From assembly GCF_033100115.1 (NCBI RefSeq), contig NZ_CP136910.1, forward strand, positions 3,847,001-3,911,000: a stretch of DNA of 64,000 bases. Direction: 5' to 3'. Of the stretch, positions 26,541-35,406 are shown piece after piece. Source of the DNA: Anaerocolumna sp. AGMB13020 (GTDB lineage: Bacteria > Bacillota > Clostridia > Lachnospirales > Lachnospiraceae). Below the pieces are notes generated by a model. It saw nothing but the letters and a program-made list of their open reading frames with translations. It ran no database searches and was not told the origin of the DNA. Position 1 is the first letter of the stretch. Each line of letters begins with the position of its first letter. The position numbers were made by a program, and so were the translations under genes.

Positions 26541-27434
26541 TCAAATGTTATTCATGTGCGTCCTATTATAAGCATTACGGTATTGCTTGGGGGTGGTGCC
26601 TTCCATCCTCTTAAACAGCTTCATAAAGTATTTTTCATCTTTAAAGCCCAGAACTTCTGCGATTTCTCTGATATTTTTATCGGAATCACACAGGAGTTCT
26701 TTTGCTTTTGCAAGCTTGAGGTTATAGATATACTGCTGCATGCTCATGCCCATGTGCTTCTTAAAGTACCTGGCAAGGTATTCTCTGGAATAATTAAACT
26801 CATGGGAGACATCCTGCAAGGATATGTCCTGCAGGATATGAACACGAATCCATTCCAGGATTTTTGGCAGTTTATCCGCAGGAAGAGAGGCAGTCTGCTG
26901 TGGCTTTAACTGTGTGATATTTTCCTGCGTCAGCTCTATTAGCAGGGAGGTCAGCTGATAATGGATGGCGAGTCTGGAGTAATAGGCAGAGGCTGATAAA
27001 TGCAGCAGCTGATGAAAAAGAATGGTTAACCTGTCCGGGTTATCTGCTCTGAATACAGCAGGCAGCAGGCAGATGTTACCCAATCCTTCAAAGAAGCTGT
27101 TGTTGTTAATCAGTGATATCATTGCCTCTGCTTTGGCAGAATCCAGTAGTTCGGCCTTACTGTTAAAGGAGAAATGAAACCAATAAAAAGAGGTGCCCTT
27201 TTCTGAATAGTGAAAGCCTTTATGGGTAAGCCCTGGCAGCAGGAGCAGAGAATCACCAGAATCTAAAGTATATTTTGTTTCTTCCTGTTGGATATAAATT
27301 GGGCTTTTCAGATTTATAATGATTTCATAGTCTGAAATTATCCGTTGAGAATGTATCCAACGGGCATCTGCAGTAAAGTGTCCTGCAGATATAAAATTAA
27401 CTGGTGCCGTTATGTCTGCTTTTAGATAATACAT
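26541..27434 (-). CDS. AraC-family transcriptional regulator
   Basis: 297 residues: an N-terminal cupin-like sugar-sensing domain (1-170; IISDYEIIINLKSP, LLLLPGLTHKGFHY) and a C-terminal AraC DNA-binding domain with two helix-turn-helices (ISLQDVSHEFNYSREYLARYFKKHMGMSMQQYI; NIREIAEVLGFKDEKYFMKLFKRMEGTTPKQYR). It is divergent from the GH127 gene with a 140-base shared upstream region, so it most likely activates that gene in response to an arabinose-derived sugar. Confidence 0.92.
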   Translation of the reverse strand: MYYLKADITAPVNFISAGHFTADARWIHSQRIISDYEIIINLKSPIYIQQEETKYTLDSGDSLLLLPGLTHKGFHYSEKGTSFYWFHFSFNSKAELLDSAKAEAMISLINNNSFFEGLGNICLLPAVFRADNPDRLTILFHQLLHLSASAYYSRLAIHYQLTSLLIELTQENITQLKPQQTASLPADKLPKILEWIRVHILQDISLQDVSHEFNYSREYLARYFKKHMGMSMQQYIYNLKLAKAKELLCDSDKNIREIAEVLGFKDEKYFMKLFKRMEGTTPKQYRNAYNRTHMNNI

Positions 27435-27455
27435 AGGTCAATATTTACCACCTTT

Positions 27456-27522
27456 TGTTTGACTTAACTACCGACAAAGTAATCGAAATGTGTCATACTC
27501 TTATTATAACTTAAGTTAAACA
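27456..27522. promoter_or_regulatory. Inverted repeat between AraC and GH127 genes, candidate operator
   Basis: TGTTTGACTTAA (27456-27467) and TTAAGTTAAACA (27511-27522) are complementary at 11 of 12 positions. The right arm adjoins a TATAAC element (27505-27510) that lacks a good -35 box, as expected for an activator-dependent promoter reading into GH127. Confidence 0.45.
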
Positions 27523-27574
27523 GGTATGCAACGATATTACCCCATGTACAATAATTGATTCAGGAGGTCAATAA

Positions 27575-29533
27575 ATGGATAATTTCTATTATACTAGCCC
27601 CTCGGAGTTAAAGGCGGTAACCTTAAAGGAGGGTTTTTTCAAGGAATATACAAAACTTGTTCAGGAAGTGGTAATTCCTTATCAGTGGGAAGCACTGAAT
27701 GACAGAATACCGGAGGCAGAGAAAAGTCATGCTATCAATAATTTCAGGATTGCAGCCGGTGAAGCAGAAGGGGAATTTGAAGGATTGGTATTTCAAGACA
27801 GCGATCTTGCAAAATGGCTGGAGGCAGTAGGTTACAGCCTTGCCAGCAAACCTGACAGCCAGCTGGAAGCCTGGGCAGATGAAGTAATAGAGCTTATTGA
27901 GAAAGCACAGCAGAAAGACGGCTATTTAAATACTTTCTTCACATTGAAAAGACCAGGGGAGAGATGGACCAATCTGTTAGAATGCCATGAGCTCTACTGT
28001 GCAGGACATATGATGGAGGCTGCTGTTGCTTATTATGAAGCCACGGGAAAACGTAAACTTTTAGAGGTAATGTGCCGGTTTGCAGACCATATTGATTCAG
28101 TTTTTGGAACGGAGGAGGGCAAACTCCATGGTTATGATGGTCATGAGGAAGTGGAACTTGCCCTGGTTAAGCTTTATAAAGTTACCGGAAATGAGAAGTA
28201 TCTAAACTTGTCCAGGTACTTCATTGATGAGAGAGGGCAGGAGCCAAGTTTCTTTATCGAAGAATGGGAAAAGAGAGGTCGTGTACCTTTTTGGAATGTA
28301 TATGAAGACCGCAAACCGGAGCTTTCCTATTACCAGGCTCATATACCAGTAAGGGAACAGACAGAAGCTGTAGGGCATGCAGTCAGGGCCGTGTATTTAT
28401 ATGCCGGTATGGCTGATATTGCAGCGTTGACCAAAGATGAGGAGTTAAAACAAAGCTGCAGAAGGTTATGGGACAATATTGTCACCAGGCAGATGTACAT
28501 TACCGGAGGAATTGGTTCCACGCACAGCGGAGAAGCCTTTACCTTTAATTTCGATCTGCCCAATGACACGGTATACCAGGAGACTTGTGCCTCTATCGGA
28601 TTGTTTTTCTTTGCGCACAGGATGCTGTTGATGGAAAAAGACAGCAGCTTTGCTGACGTAATGGAAAAGGCTCTCTATAATTCTATTATCAGCGGTATGG
28701 GTTTTGATGGAAAGAGCTTTTTCTACGTAAATCCTATGGAAGTGTGGCCGGAAGCAAGCGCTAAAAATCCTGAAAGAAGGCATGTAATGCCTGTGAGACA
28801 GAAGTGGTATGGTTGTGCCTGCTGCCCTCCGAATCTTGCCAGACTGATTGTTTCTTTGAAACAATATATCTATACTTATAATAATGAAGCGCTCTACACG
28901 CATCTTTATATCCCCAGCAAAACAGAGGTTCTTACTGGAGAAGATGTGTTTACTCTTGAACAAAGCACTGCGTATCCCTGGAACGGTGATATACGAATTA
29001 TAACAGAATTTAAGAAAGCCAGAAATTACACCCTTGCCTTTCGAATTCCTGGCTGGTGCAGACAAGTTAAAATTACTGTAAATGGTGAAAATTACCCGCT
29101 GGAAGGAAATGTTGCAGGTGGATATGTTTCTGTAACAAGACGGTGGAAGGAACAGGAGGAAATTCGTATCAGCTTTGAAATGCCTGTTGAATTGATCCAG
29201 TCCCATCCTGAAGTGCGTGCCAATGCAGGGAAGGTTGCCCTGCAGAGAGGACCTTTGGTGTACTGTCTGGAAGAAGCAGACAATGGTGAGAATTTATCGG
29301 CTCTCTCAATTGATACGGAGTCTGAATTTGAAATAAAGAAGGAACCTGATTTAATGAAGGGAGCTCTGTCTGTTACCGGAAAGGGAGTGCGTATTCCTGA
29401 TGACAAATGGGAGAATAGCTTATATCAACCCTACAAGAAACAGGAAAAGGATGTTGTAATCAAAGCTATACCTTACTTTTTGTGGGGGAACAGAAAATCT
29501 GGTGAAATGCTTGTATGGATGAATCATAAATAA
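27575..29533 (+). CDS. GH127 beta-L-arabinofuranosidase
   Basis: 652 residues of glycoside hydrolase family 127 (formerly DUF1680), releasing beta-L-arabinofuranose from oligosaccharides. The (alpha/alpha)6 barrel features are clear: YQWEALNDRIPEA, DSDLAKWLEAVGYSLA, CHELYCAGHMMEAAVAYYE. The zinc/cysteine active site characteristic of the family is seen as E336-T-C338 and C414-A-C416-C417 (CACCPPN); in the studied Bifidobacterium enzyme HypBA1 the equivalent residues are Glu338, Cys340, Cys417 and Cys418, with Cys417 as nucleophile. No signal peptide, so cytoplasmic. CAGGAGG precedes ATG 27575. Confidence 0.95.
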   Translation: MDNFYYTSPSELKAVTLKEGFFKEYTKLVQEVVIPYQWEALNDRIPEAEKSHAINNFRIAAGEAEGEFEGLVFQDSDLAKWLEAVGYSLASKPDSQLEAWADEVIELIEKAQQKDGYLNTFFTLKRPGERWTNLLECHELYCAGHMMEAAVAYYEATGKRKLLEVMCRFADHIDSVFGTEEGKLHGYDGHEEVELALVKLYKVTGNEKYLNLSRYFIDERGQEPSFFIEEWEKRGRVPFWNVYEDRKPELSYYQAHIPVREQTEAVGHAVRAVYLYAGMADIAALTKDEELKQSCRRLWDNIVTRQMYITGGIGSTHSGEAFTFNFDLPNDTVYQETCASIGLFFFAHRMLLMEKDSSFADVMEKALYNSIISGMGFDGKSFFYVNPMEVWPEASAKNPERRHVMPVRQKWYGCACCPPNLARLIVSLKQYIYTYNNEALYTHLYIPSKTEVLTGEDVFTLEQSTAYPWNGDIRIITEFKKARNYTLAFRIPGWCRQVKITVNGENYPLEGNVAGGYVSVTRRWKEQEEIRISFEMPVELIQSHPEVRANAGKVALQRGPLVYCLEEADNGENLSALSIDTESEFEIKKEPDLMKGALSVTGKGVRIPDDKWENSLYQPYKKQEKDVVIKAIPYFLWGNRKSGEMLVWMNHK

Positions 29534-29573
29534 AAGAACTATAATAATAGCGATATTATAACAAAATAATAAC

Positions 29574-29620
29574 AGCTCATACTATATGGAGGTATTCATC
29601 CCTATGGTATGAGCTTTCTT
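29574..29620 (+). terminator. Rho-independent terminator after GH127
   Basis: A 13-bp stem (29574-29586 with 29603-29615, one G-T pair) is followed by TTCTT. Confidence 0.8.
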
Positions 29621-29747
29621 CATATGAAAATTGATAATTTGGTAAATGGTTTTAATAAAGTATTTATGTAGAAAAATAAATTTATAAAAAGAGAAATTAA
29701 TAAAAAAGAGAAAATAATAGGAAAAAGAAAAAATATATAAAAATGGA

Positions 29748-29776
29748 TTGACAGTTCGTGTTACCTAACGTATAAT
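29748..29776 (+). promoter_or_regulatory. Consensus sigma-A promoter of the TetR-CPBP unit
   Basis: Perfect TTGACA (29748-29753), 17-base spacer, perfect TATAAT (29771-29776). It reads toward the TetR gene about 300 bases downstream. Confidence 0.85.
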
Positions 29777-29797
29777 AAGTAACAGATGTTAGGTAAC
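29760..29797. promoter_or_regulatory. Operator-like inverted repeat around the TetR promoter
   Basis: GTTACCTAAC (29760-29769) and GTTAGGTAAC (29788-29797) are perfect inverted arms flanking the -10 box. The arrangement fits autoregulation by the TetR-family protein encoded downstream. Confidence 0.65.
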
Positions 29798-29845
29798 GAT
29801 TGTTACATAATAATATTTAGTTGAAATGCAAGTTATTTGGTTATA

Positions 29846-29997
29846 GCCATTAAGCCATTAAGCCATTAAGCCATTAAGCCATTAAGCTATTAAGCCATTA
29901 AGCCATTAAGCCATTAAGCTATTAAGTCATTAAGTCATTAGGCCATCAAGCTATTAAGTCATTAAGCTATTAAGCAATTAAGTCATTAAATCATTTA
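29846..29997 (+). repeat. 8-bp tandem repeat, about 18 units, in the TetR leader
   Basis: Unit GCCATTAA repeated about 18 times with variants GCTATTAA and GTCATTAA, degenerating toward the 3' end. It lies between the consensus promoter and the TetR start codon, so it would be transcribed as leader RNA. The homogeneous 5' copies suggest recent slippage expansion. Confidence 0.95.
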
Positions 29998-30075
29998 GAC
30001 ATTATTGTTTTTTCTTAAGTTAGGAATACACAACTATTTATTAGTGCAAAGATGGATTGGAAAAGAGGTGAGTAA

Positions 30076-30651
30076 ATGCCCCCCAAAGTTAAGATAACAG
30101 AAGAAGAAATTATCAGTACGGCTATAGCTATCATCCGTGAAAAAGGTGCTGCTTATCTCAATGCCAGAGAACTGGCTGGTAAGTTAGGGTGTTCCGTCCA
30201 TCCGATATTTCGTACCTTCGGATCAATGGAAGGACTAAAAGAAGCAGTCTGTAAGCAGGCCGAAGCACTTTACAATGAGCAGATGTTAAAAGCCCAGGAA
30301 GATGAAGAAAATGGATTTCTGGCCATAGGATTGGCTTATATCGATTTTGCCAGACAGGAAAAGAATCTGTTCAAGCTACTCTTTATGTCAGAGGCATTTT
30401 CTGAAGCTAGCGTTATGGAAATCGTCGATACCTCACAAGGGGATGATGAGATTATAGCAATGTTAAGCCAAAGAACGGGATTGAGTATTCCCTTGGCCAG
30501 AGAGCTGTTTGCAGGGGTATGGCTTACAACCCATGGGATAGCTGCTATGTTCGCAACCAACAATTGCCGTTTTAACAATGATGAAATCAAGAGATTATTG
30601 GGAAATTCATTTATGGGATTAATAATGAAACTAAAATCAGAAGAGAAATAA
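30076..30651 (+). CDS. TetR/AcrR-family transcriptional regulator
   Basis: 191 residues. The N-terminal TetR helix-turn-helix is clear (ITEEEIISTAIAIIREKGAAYLNARELAGKLGCSVHPIFRTFGSMEGLKEAV). The C-terminal half (VWLTTHGIAAMFATN) resembles the TetR_C WHG-type ligand domain. AAAAGAGGTG precedes ATG 30076. It is followed 12 bases later by a CPBP protease gene and probably regulates this pair through the palindrome at its own promoter. Confidence 0.92.
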   Translation: MPPKVKITEEEIISTAIAIIREKGAAYLNARELAGKLGCSVHPIFRTFGSMEGLKEAVCKQAEALYNEQMLKAQEDEENGFLAIGLAYIDFARQEKNLFKLLFMSEAFSEASVMEIVDTSQGDDEIIAMLSQRTGLSIPLARELFAGVWLTTHGIAAMFATNNCRFNNDEIKRLLGNSFMGLIMKLKSEEK

Positions 30652-30663
30652 GGAGACACTAAA

Positions 30664-31404
30664 ATGAAGCAGAAATTCTCACAGAAACATCCATATTTTA
30701 CAGTAGTATTAGCAGGATTACTTTGTACCTTTATGACAGCCCTGGGCGTGGCTTTCTCCCAAATCAGAGAACTCGATACATTAGATACATATCTTGCAAT
30801 TACTGGGTTTCTGGCAGCTTCTGTAATAATCGGTCTTATCATTATGAAAAAATCAGGCAGTGGACTTGATGCATACGGTGTTTGCAGAGGCAAAGCAGGT
30901 ACCGGTAAAAAGGTAGTCTGGTATCTTCCGATCTTTTTAATTGAGATATTACCTGTTGCTGTTTATGGTTTTCAGGAACTTGACTCCGTTGTAACAACCG
31001 CTATCCTTTTATTATATACATTGGCAGTTGGTATAAATGAAGAGATTTATTTCAGAGGAATAGCGTTAAAGGTTCTGAAGATTAAAGGTAAAAAGAAAGC
31101 TGTAATCGGTGCTTCCGTAATTTTTGGTGTATTTCATGTAGTTAACCTGTTAAATGGCAAAAATATTTTATATATTATTCTACAAGTTGCATTTGCTTTT
31201 CTGGTTGGCCTTGTCCTGGCGGAAATCGTCTGCATCACTGGAAGTTTGATTGGTGTAATTGCATGGCACACAACCCATGATTTTATTGCATATTCCACCG
31301 GAGATGTGCTGGATACCAAAGGGCTGATTATTCTTACTGTTCAGGTGGCCGTCCTTTTGGGATTTTCCGTATACTTATGGAAATCAGCCGTTAAGGATGA
31401 ATAA
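30664..31404 (+). CDS. CPBP-family intramembrane metalloprotease
   Basis: 246 residues with about seven transmembrane helices. The CPBP (CAAX protease/bacteriocin-processing, Abi) motifs are present: E-E-x-x-x-R in NEEIYFRG, F-x-x-x-H in FGVFHVV, and a later His/Asp in AWHTTHDF. Members act as intramembrane proteases; bacterial roles include bacteriocin self-immunity. It is in a two-gene unit with the TetR regulator. Substrate unknown. Confidence 0.9.
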   Translation: MKQKFSQKHPYFTVVLAGLLCTFMTALGVAFSQIRELDTLDTYLAITGFLAASVIIGLIIMKKSGSGLDAYGVCRGKAGTGKKVVWYLPIFLIEILPVAVYGFQELDSVVTTAILLLYTLAVGINEEIYFRGIALKVLKIKGKKKAVIGASVIFGVFHVVNLLNGKNILYIILQVAFAFLVGLVLAEIVCITGSLIGVIAWHTTHDFIAYSTGDVLDTKGLIILTVQVAVLLGFSVYLWKSAVKDE

Positions 31405-31661
31405 CAGTAATTTAAGGAAAATTAGATAGCAGTTATTTAATAAAGATTAGATAACAAATTGTTTATAAAAAGAATAAATGTTCAAGATCATCTAAAAGAA
31501 ACAAAACAGAAAAATAGAATTATTAAAAGATATAGTATAAAAGATATTGAAATGTGTAGTATTAAACGTCTTTTGCAATATAAAAGTATTCATAAGTATG
31601 AAAATACAGAAAGAAATAATTGTAGTTTATAGATTGACAAATACTTCAAAAAATATAGGAT

Positions 31662-31694
31662 AAAAGGGAAGGACACGAAGTTCTCCCCTTTTTT
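31662..31694 (+). terminator. Probable Rho-independent terminator
   Basis: AAAAGGG (31662-31668) with a mismatch and AGGAC pairs with GTTCT and CCCCTTTT (to 31692), followed by T residues. It would close the TetR-CPBP transcript. The 31405-31661 stretch is very AT-rich and shows no gene. Confidence 0.65.
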
Positions 31695-31709
31695 AATGTC
31701 ATAATATGG

Positions 31710-31738
31710 TTGACAATAGTACCATATAGTACTATGCT
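31710..31738 (+). promoter_or_regulatory. Promoter with embedded palindromic operator
   Basis: TTGACA (31710-31715), 17-base spacer, TATGCT (31733-31738). The spacer contains AGTACCATATAGTACT (31718-31733), a 16-bp palindrome with one mismatched pair, suited to a dimeric repressor. It reads toward the PNPOx-like gene; the repressor is not obvious nearby. Confidence 0.65.
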
Positions 31739-31860
31739 AAATATAGTGAGAAAATCGAAGGAACGCTAACATTCTGACTCTCAGTGTAAGAAAAAGGAAG
31801 TGGCATTTCATCAGTATTCATTTTATAAAAAACAATCAGAGTAATAAAAGGGAGGACATT

Positions 31861-32292
31861 ATGGAGAAAGAAGTAAGGGATAGTATAATCAAGTTAGTAG
31901 AAAATAGCCGTGACGCAATTGTTTCATCCATTGACGAGGCTGGTTATCCAAATGCCAAAGCAATGTTCCGTGTGAAGAATGAAGGATTAGAGACCTTTTG
32001 GTTTTCTACGAATACCTCCTCCATTCGTGTTTCACATTGGACTAAAAACTCGAAAGCTTCTATTTATTTTCTGGATTCTGAGGGATTTCATGGTTTAATG
32101 CTGACCGGTGAAATGGAAATATGTTCGGATGCTGAGACAAAACTTGCATTCTGGAAACCAGGTGATGAAAAGTATTATTCCAAGGGACCGACGGATCCTG
32201 ATTACAGCATTCTTAAGTTTACTGCTGTAAAAGGGAATTACTATCACGGTTTGAGGAAATACCTTTTCAAAATAGATGAAGTAAAGGAGTAG
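31861..32292 (+). CDS. Pyridoxamine-5'-phosphate-oxidase-like flavin protein
   Basis: 143-residue split-barrel protein of the general-stress/PNPOx-like type (FMN-binding). VSSIDEAGYPNAKAMFRVKNEG and FWFSTNTSSIRVSHWTKNSKASIYFLD match the beta-barrel core. These proteins usually bind FMN or a related cofactor but most have no assigned substrate. GGGAGG precedes ATG 31861; five bases separate it from the next gene, so the two are co-transcribed. Confidence 0.87.
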   Translation: MEKEVRDSIIKLVENSRDAIVSSIDEAGYPNAKAMFRVKNEGLETFWFSTNTSSIRVSHWTKNSKASIYFLDSEGFHGLMLTGEMEICSDAETKLAFWKPGDEKYYSKGPTDPDYSILKFTAVKGNYYHGLRKYLFKIDEVKE

Positions 32293-32297
32293 AGAGG

Positions 32298-33059
32298 ATG
32301 CCTTATTGTCAGGTAGATGACTGCAGGATTTTTTATGAAGATATCGGTATCGGAGAACCTATTTTATTTCTTCATAGCGGTTACAGCAGGGGAATAATTG
32401 CTTTCTCCGGTCAGATTCAGCCCTTTTTCCAGCATTATCGCCTTTTGCTGCCGGATTTTCGAGGCCATGGGCGCACAGTCAGTGAGAATTGTAACTGGGA
32501 TACCGCTGTTATAGCGGAAGATATGGCTGGGTTTCTAACGAAGATGGGTATTCAGAAGGCTCATTTAATCGGTTATAGTCTTGGTGGCGGTGTAGCGCTC
32601 CACCTGGCTGCCAGTTATCCACAGATGGTAAGAAGTATCGTTACAATCGGCTGTGGAGGAACTGCCGACCCTGCAGGTTCGCAGGATTATGAACCGGAAG
32701 CATTGTTACAGAGAAATGAGACGGGATTTATTGAAAAAATCAAAGCCCTCCATGGGGAAGCTTCTGGGGGAGACTGGAAGCAGCATATGTACCAAAGTTT
32801 AAGAGATTGGCGCATGTATCCAGCCTTAGCAGCAGAGGATTGGAGTAAACTGGATATGCCAATATTTTGTATTGCGGGAGAAGAGGATAGTTATGCCAGT
32901 GCTGATCGATTAAGGGAGATGCAAAAGAAATGTCCTCAGATTAAGATCTGGATAGTTCCGGGGTATGGGCACAGACCTCATATGCCGACAGATAATGTGA
33001 AAGAAGTGAATGAACGGATTCTGAATTTCCTGGGTGAAGTTGAAATGAGTAAATTGTAA
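32298..33059 (+). CDS. Alpha/beta-fold hydrolase
   Basis: 253 residues. The nucleophile elbow is GYSLGG (S94), the oxyanion region is FLHSGYSRG, the acid is in AGEEDSY and the catalytic His in PGYGHRPHMP. LPDFRGHGRT is the typical strand-turn of the superfamily. No signal peptide. Substrate unknown. Downstream partner of the PNPOx-like gene in one transcript that ends at the 33101 terminator. Confidence 0.9.
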   Translation: MPYCQVDDCRIFYEDIGIGEPILFLHSGYSRGIIAFSGQIQPFFQHYRLLLPDFRGHGRTVSENCNWDTAVIAEDMAGFLTKMGIQKAHLIGYSLGGGVALHLAASYPQMVRSIVTIGCGGTADPAGSQDYEPEALLQRNETGFIEKIKALHGEASGGDWKQHMYQSLRDWRMYPALAAEDWSKLDMPIFCIAGEEDSYASADRLREMQKKCPQIKIWIVPGYGHRPHMPTDNVKEVNERILNFLGEVEMSKL

Positions 33060-33100
33060 GTATTACTGATGAAGTTCAAAAGTCAGTTTATATAGTGAGA

Positions 33101-33136
33101 AAAGCATGGTGTAAATCAGAGCACCATGCTTTTTTT
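33101..33136 (+). terminator. Rho-independent terminator
   Basis: Perfect 11-bp stem AAAGCATGGTG (33101-33111) with CACCATGCTTT (33122-33132), followed by further T. The next 230 bases carry a small AGCAATG/CATTGCT hairpin (about 33173-33193) and the ABC-2 promoter; I see no gene there. Confidence 0.93.
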
Positions 33137-33369
33137 ATGGATGTAAATTTAAGTGTATAAGGCAAAAAAATAAGCAATGTAACATCCATTGCTCCACAAA
33201 AGTCCTATTTTTGATACAACTTAACAAAAGTCAATTATTTCTCAAGTAAATTGTATTAATAGCATAGCATGCAAATGGCAAGTTGTCAAGAAAAAATTAG
33301 GAAAAAGGAGATAAAGACAGCTATGGATTCTAAGCCAGTAGGGGTAGCATAGGAGGCGTTTTTCACTTT

Positions 33370-33398
33370 TTGACACTTCCTTCCTCCTAATATAAAAT
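33370..33398 (+). promoter_or_regulatory. Promoter of the ABC-2 exporter operon
   Basis: TTGACA (33370-33375), 17 bases, TAAAAT (33393-33398), about 50 bases before the ATPase start codon. The spacer is pyrimidine-rich. Confidence 0.65.
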
Positions 33399-33446
33399 TA
33401 GTAAGCTTATGGAGCAAACACGTTAAAAAGAGAAGGAGGCGTATTC

Positions 33447-34430
33447 ATGTCACAGATTGAACTTCAGGGAATAAGAAAGACTTTCCGCATATCAAAACGG
33501 CCGGAGGGCAGGATGGGAGTGTTAAAAGGGGCCTTTGTCCGGGAAACGAAAACCATTGAGGCCCTTAAGGATATCAGCTTTTCCATAGAAGCGGGGGAGC
33601 TGGTAGGTTATATCGGTCCCAATGGAGCGGGGAAATCCACAACAGTTAAGATAATGGGGGGAATACTGACACCGGATGAAGGGGATTGCGCCATTCTGGG
33701 TAGGACGCCCTGGAAGAATCGCCAGGCTCACGTATCCAGGATTGGAGTGGTGTTCGGACAGAGAAGCCAGCTCTGGTGGGATCTTCCTGTAACCGATACT
33801 TTTAGACTTTTAAAGAATATATATCGAATTGGCAATGGAGATTATACAGAACGAATGACGGAACTGGTGGAGACTTTAAAAATACAGGATTTTATGAACA
33901 CTCCGGTAAGACAGCTTTCACTGGGACAGAGGATGCGCTGTGAGATTGCAGCTTCCCTGCTGCACAGACCGGATATTCTTTTTCTGGATGAGCCAACCAT
34001 AGGATTGGATGCAGTATCCAAACTATCTCTTCGGGATTTCTTAAAGAAGGAAAATAAAGATCACGGCGTTACTATGATACTTACCACCCATGATATGGAT
34101 GATATAGAAACACTATGCAATAAAGTTATGGTAATCGGACATGGAGAACTTTTGTACAATGGGAATCTGCAGGCGCTGAAGAGCAAATATACACCACTTC
34201 GCAGGCTGCAGGCAACTTTATGGGAAGAAAGAGAGAGAATCCCCATTGAAGGAACGGAGCAGATAACTGTAAACGGCCCCGTCTGGACAGTGTTCTATGA
34301 CGGAGAGAAAGTAGCTGCACATGTAATTATTGAAAGGCTGTCAAAGCAGCTTCCATTAAAGGATATCAGCACTACAGAAAGGGATATAGACGAAGTTATT
34401 GCTCAAATGTATGAGGAGATGTGTTTATGA
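33447..34430 (+). CDS. ABC-2-type exporter ATP-binding protein
   Basis: 327 residues. Walker A is GPNGAGKST, the signature is LSLGQRMR, Walker B is ILFLDEPTIGLD and the switch His lies in LTTHD. The N-terminal extension with an insertion before Walker A and the roughly 80-residue C-terminal domain are those of the DRR/BcrA-related group that pairs with DUF990-type permeases. GAAGGAGG precedes ATG 33447. It drives the two membrane proteins encoded next. Confidence 0.93.
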   Translation: MSQIELQGIRKTFRISKRPEGRMGVLKGAFVRETKTIEALKDISFSIEAGELVGYIGPNGAGKSTTVKIMGGILTPDEGDCAILGRTPWKNRQAHVSRIGVVFGQRSQLWWDLPVTDTFRLLKNIYRIGNGDYTERMTELVETLKIQDFMNTPVRQLSLGQRMRCEIAASLLHRPDILFLDEPTIGLDAVSKLSLRDFLKKENKDHGVTMILTTHDMDDIETLCNKVMVIGHGELLYNGNLQALKSKYTPLRRLQATLWEERERIPIEGTEQITVNGPVWTVFYDGEKVAAHVIIERLSKQLPLKDISTTERDIDEVIAQMYEEMCL

Positions 34431-35272
34431 CAGAGAAAATGATAAATCGAGTATTTATGTTAAGAGCATGTTTTTCTCTTTTTCATATTAAGACGGCGGA
34501 AAGTTTTCAATACCGGTTAGCAGGAATCGCAGGAGCGACTACCAGTATCATATATGCTGTTATAGAGATATTGGTGTATGGAATATTTTATAAATATGCT
34601 GAAAACTCGGCAGGGCTTTTAGCTGCTATGGACTTAAAGCAGGTTATAACTTATATATGGCTGGCTCAGTTTTTGTTTCTGATGCAGCCAATGAATGTAG
34701 ATAGTGAAATTTTGGGGAAAATTACAAACGGTGATGTGGGAATCGAATTATGCCGTCCGTTGGATTTGTATTTTCACTGGTTTGCCAAAATAGCAGCCGG
34801 AAGGCTGGCTCCTTTGATCTGGAGAGGTTCGGCAGTCCTGCTGGCAGGCTTTTTCATGCCTTCTTCTTATCGGATGGCATTGCCTGTATCACCATCAGGT
34901 TTTCTGCTTATGCTGGTGTCACTGTTCAGTGCTTTTCTTTTATGTACCTCCTACGGAATGTTAGCCTGCGCTATACGGCTTAACATAAACTGGGGAGAAG
35001 GACCGGTATATATGATACTGCTCATAGCAGGAGTATTATCGGGCTCTTACCTGCCCCTTGTTTTATGGCCGGATGTGATGCAGAATTTTCTGGTTCTGCA
35101 GCCCTTTGCCGGTTATCTCGATATTCCTGTACGCTTTTACTTAGGATTACTGACAGTTGAAAATGGATTATGGGCTATTGGTATTCAGCTATTCTGGATA
35201 GTGGTATTTATTGCGGCTGGCAGAAGCCTGATGAACAGACGACTAAAAAAGGTGATTGTACAGGGTGGATAA
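34427..35272 (+). CDS. ABC-2-type permease, first subunit
   Basis: 281 residues with about six membrane segments. GKITNGDVGIELCRPLDLYFHWF is the characteristic loop of the ABC-2 permeases that work as unlike pairs. The start codon overlaps the ATPase stop codon (ATGA), with GAGGAG upstream; an in-frame ATG at 34421 is also possible. Partner of the next gene. Substrate unknown. Confidence 0.87.
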   Translation: MTEKMINRVFMLRACFSLFHIKTAESFQYRLAGIAGATTSIIYAVIEILVYGIFYKYAENSAGLLAAMDLKQVITYIWLAQFLFLMQPMNVDSEILGKITNGDVGIELCRPLDLYFHWFAKIAAGRLAPLIWRGSAVLLAGFFMPSSYRMALPVSPSGFLLMLVSLFSAFLLCTSYGMLACAIRLNINWGEGPVYMILLIAGVLSGSYLPLVLWPDVMQNFLVLQPFAGYLDIPVRFYLGLLTVENGLWAIGIQLFWIVVFIAAGRSLMNRRLKKVIVQGG

Positions 35273-35406
35273 TTTAATACAACGAAAAGGCAGTACTGAA
35301 AATTCCAGAAGTGTAATGAAAAGCAGTACTGTAACATGGTCGACAGAAGAGCATTTATGTAAAATAAGGTCAGCGTTAATGCATGGGTGAAAGGAGTAAA
35401 AGTTAA

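Noticed and set aside
28466-29206. 246-codon minus-strand open frame inside GH127
   Set aside because: It is antisense to a clear enzyme gene, has no ribosome binding site and no family resemblance.
29846-29997. CRISPR array
   Set aside because: The repeats are 8 bp, directly adjoining and without spacers.
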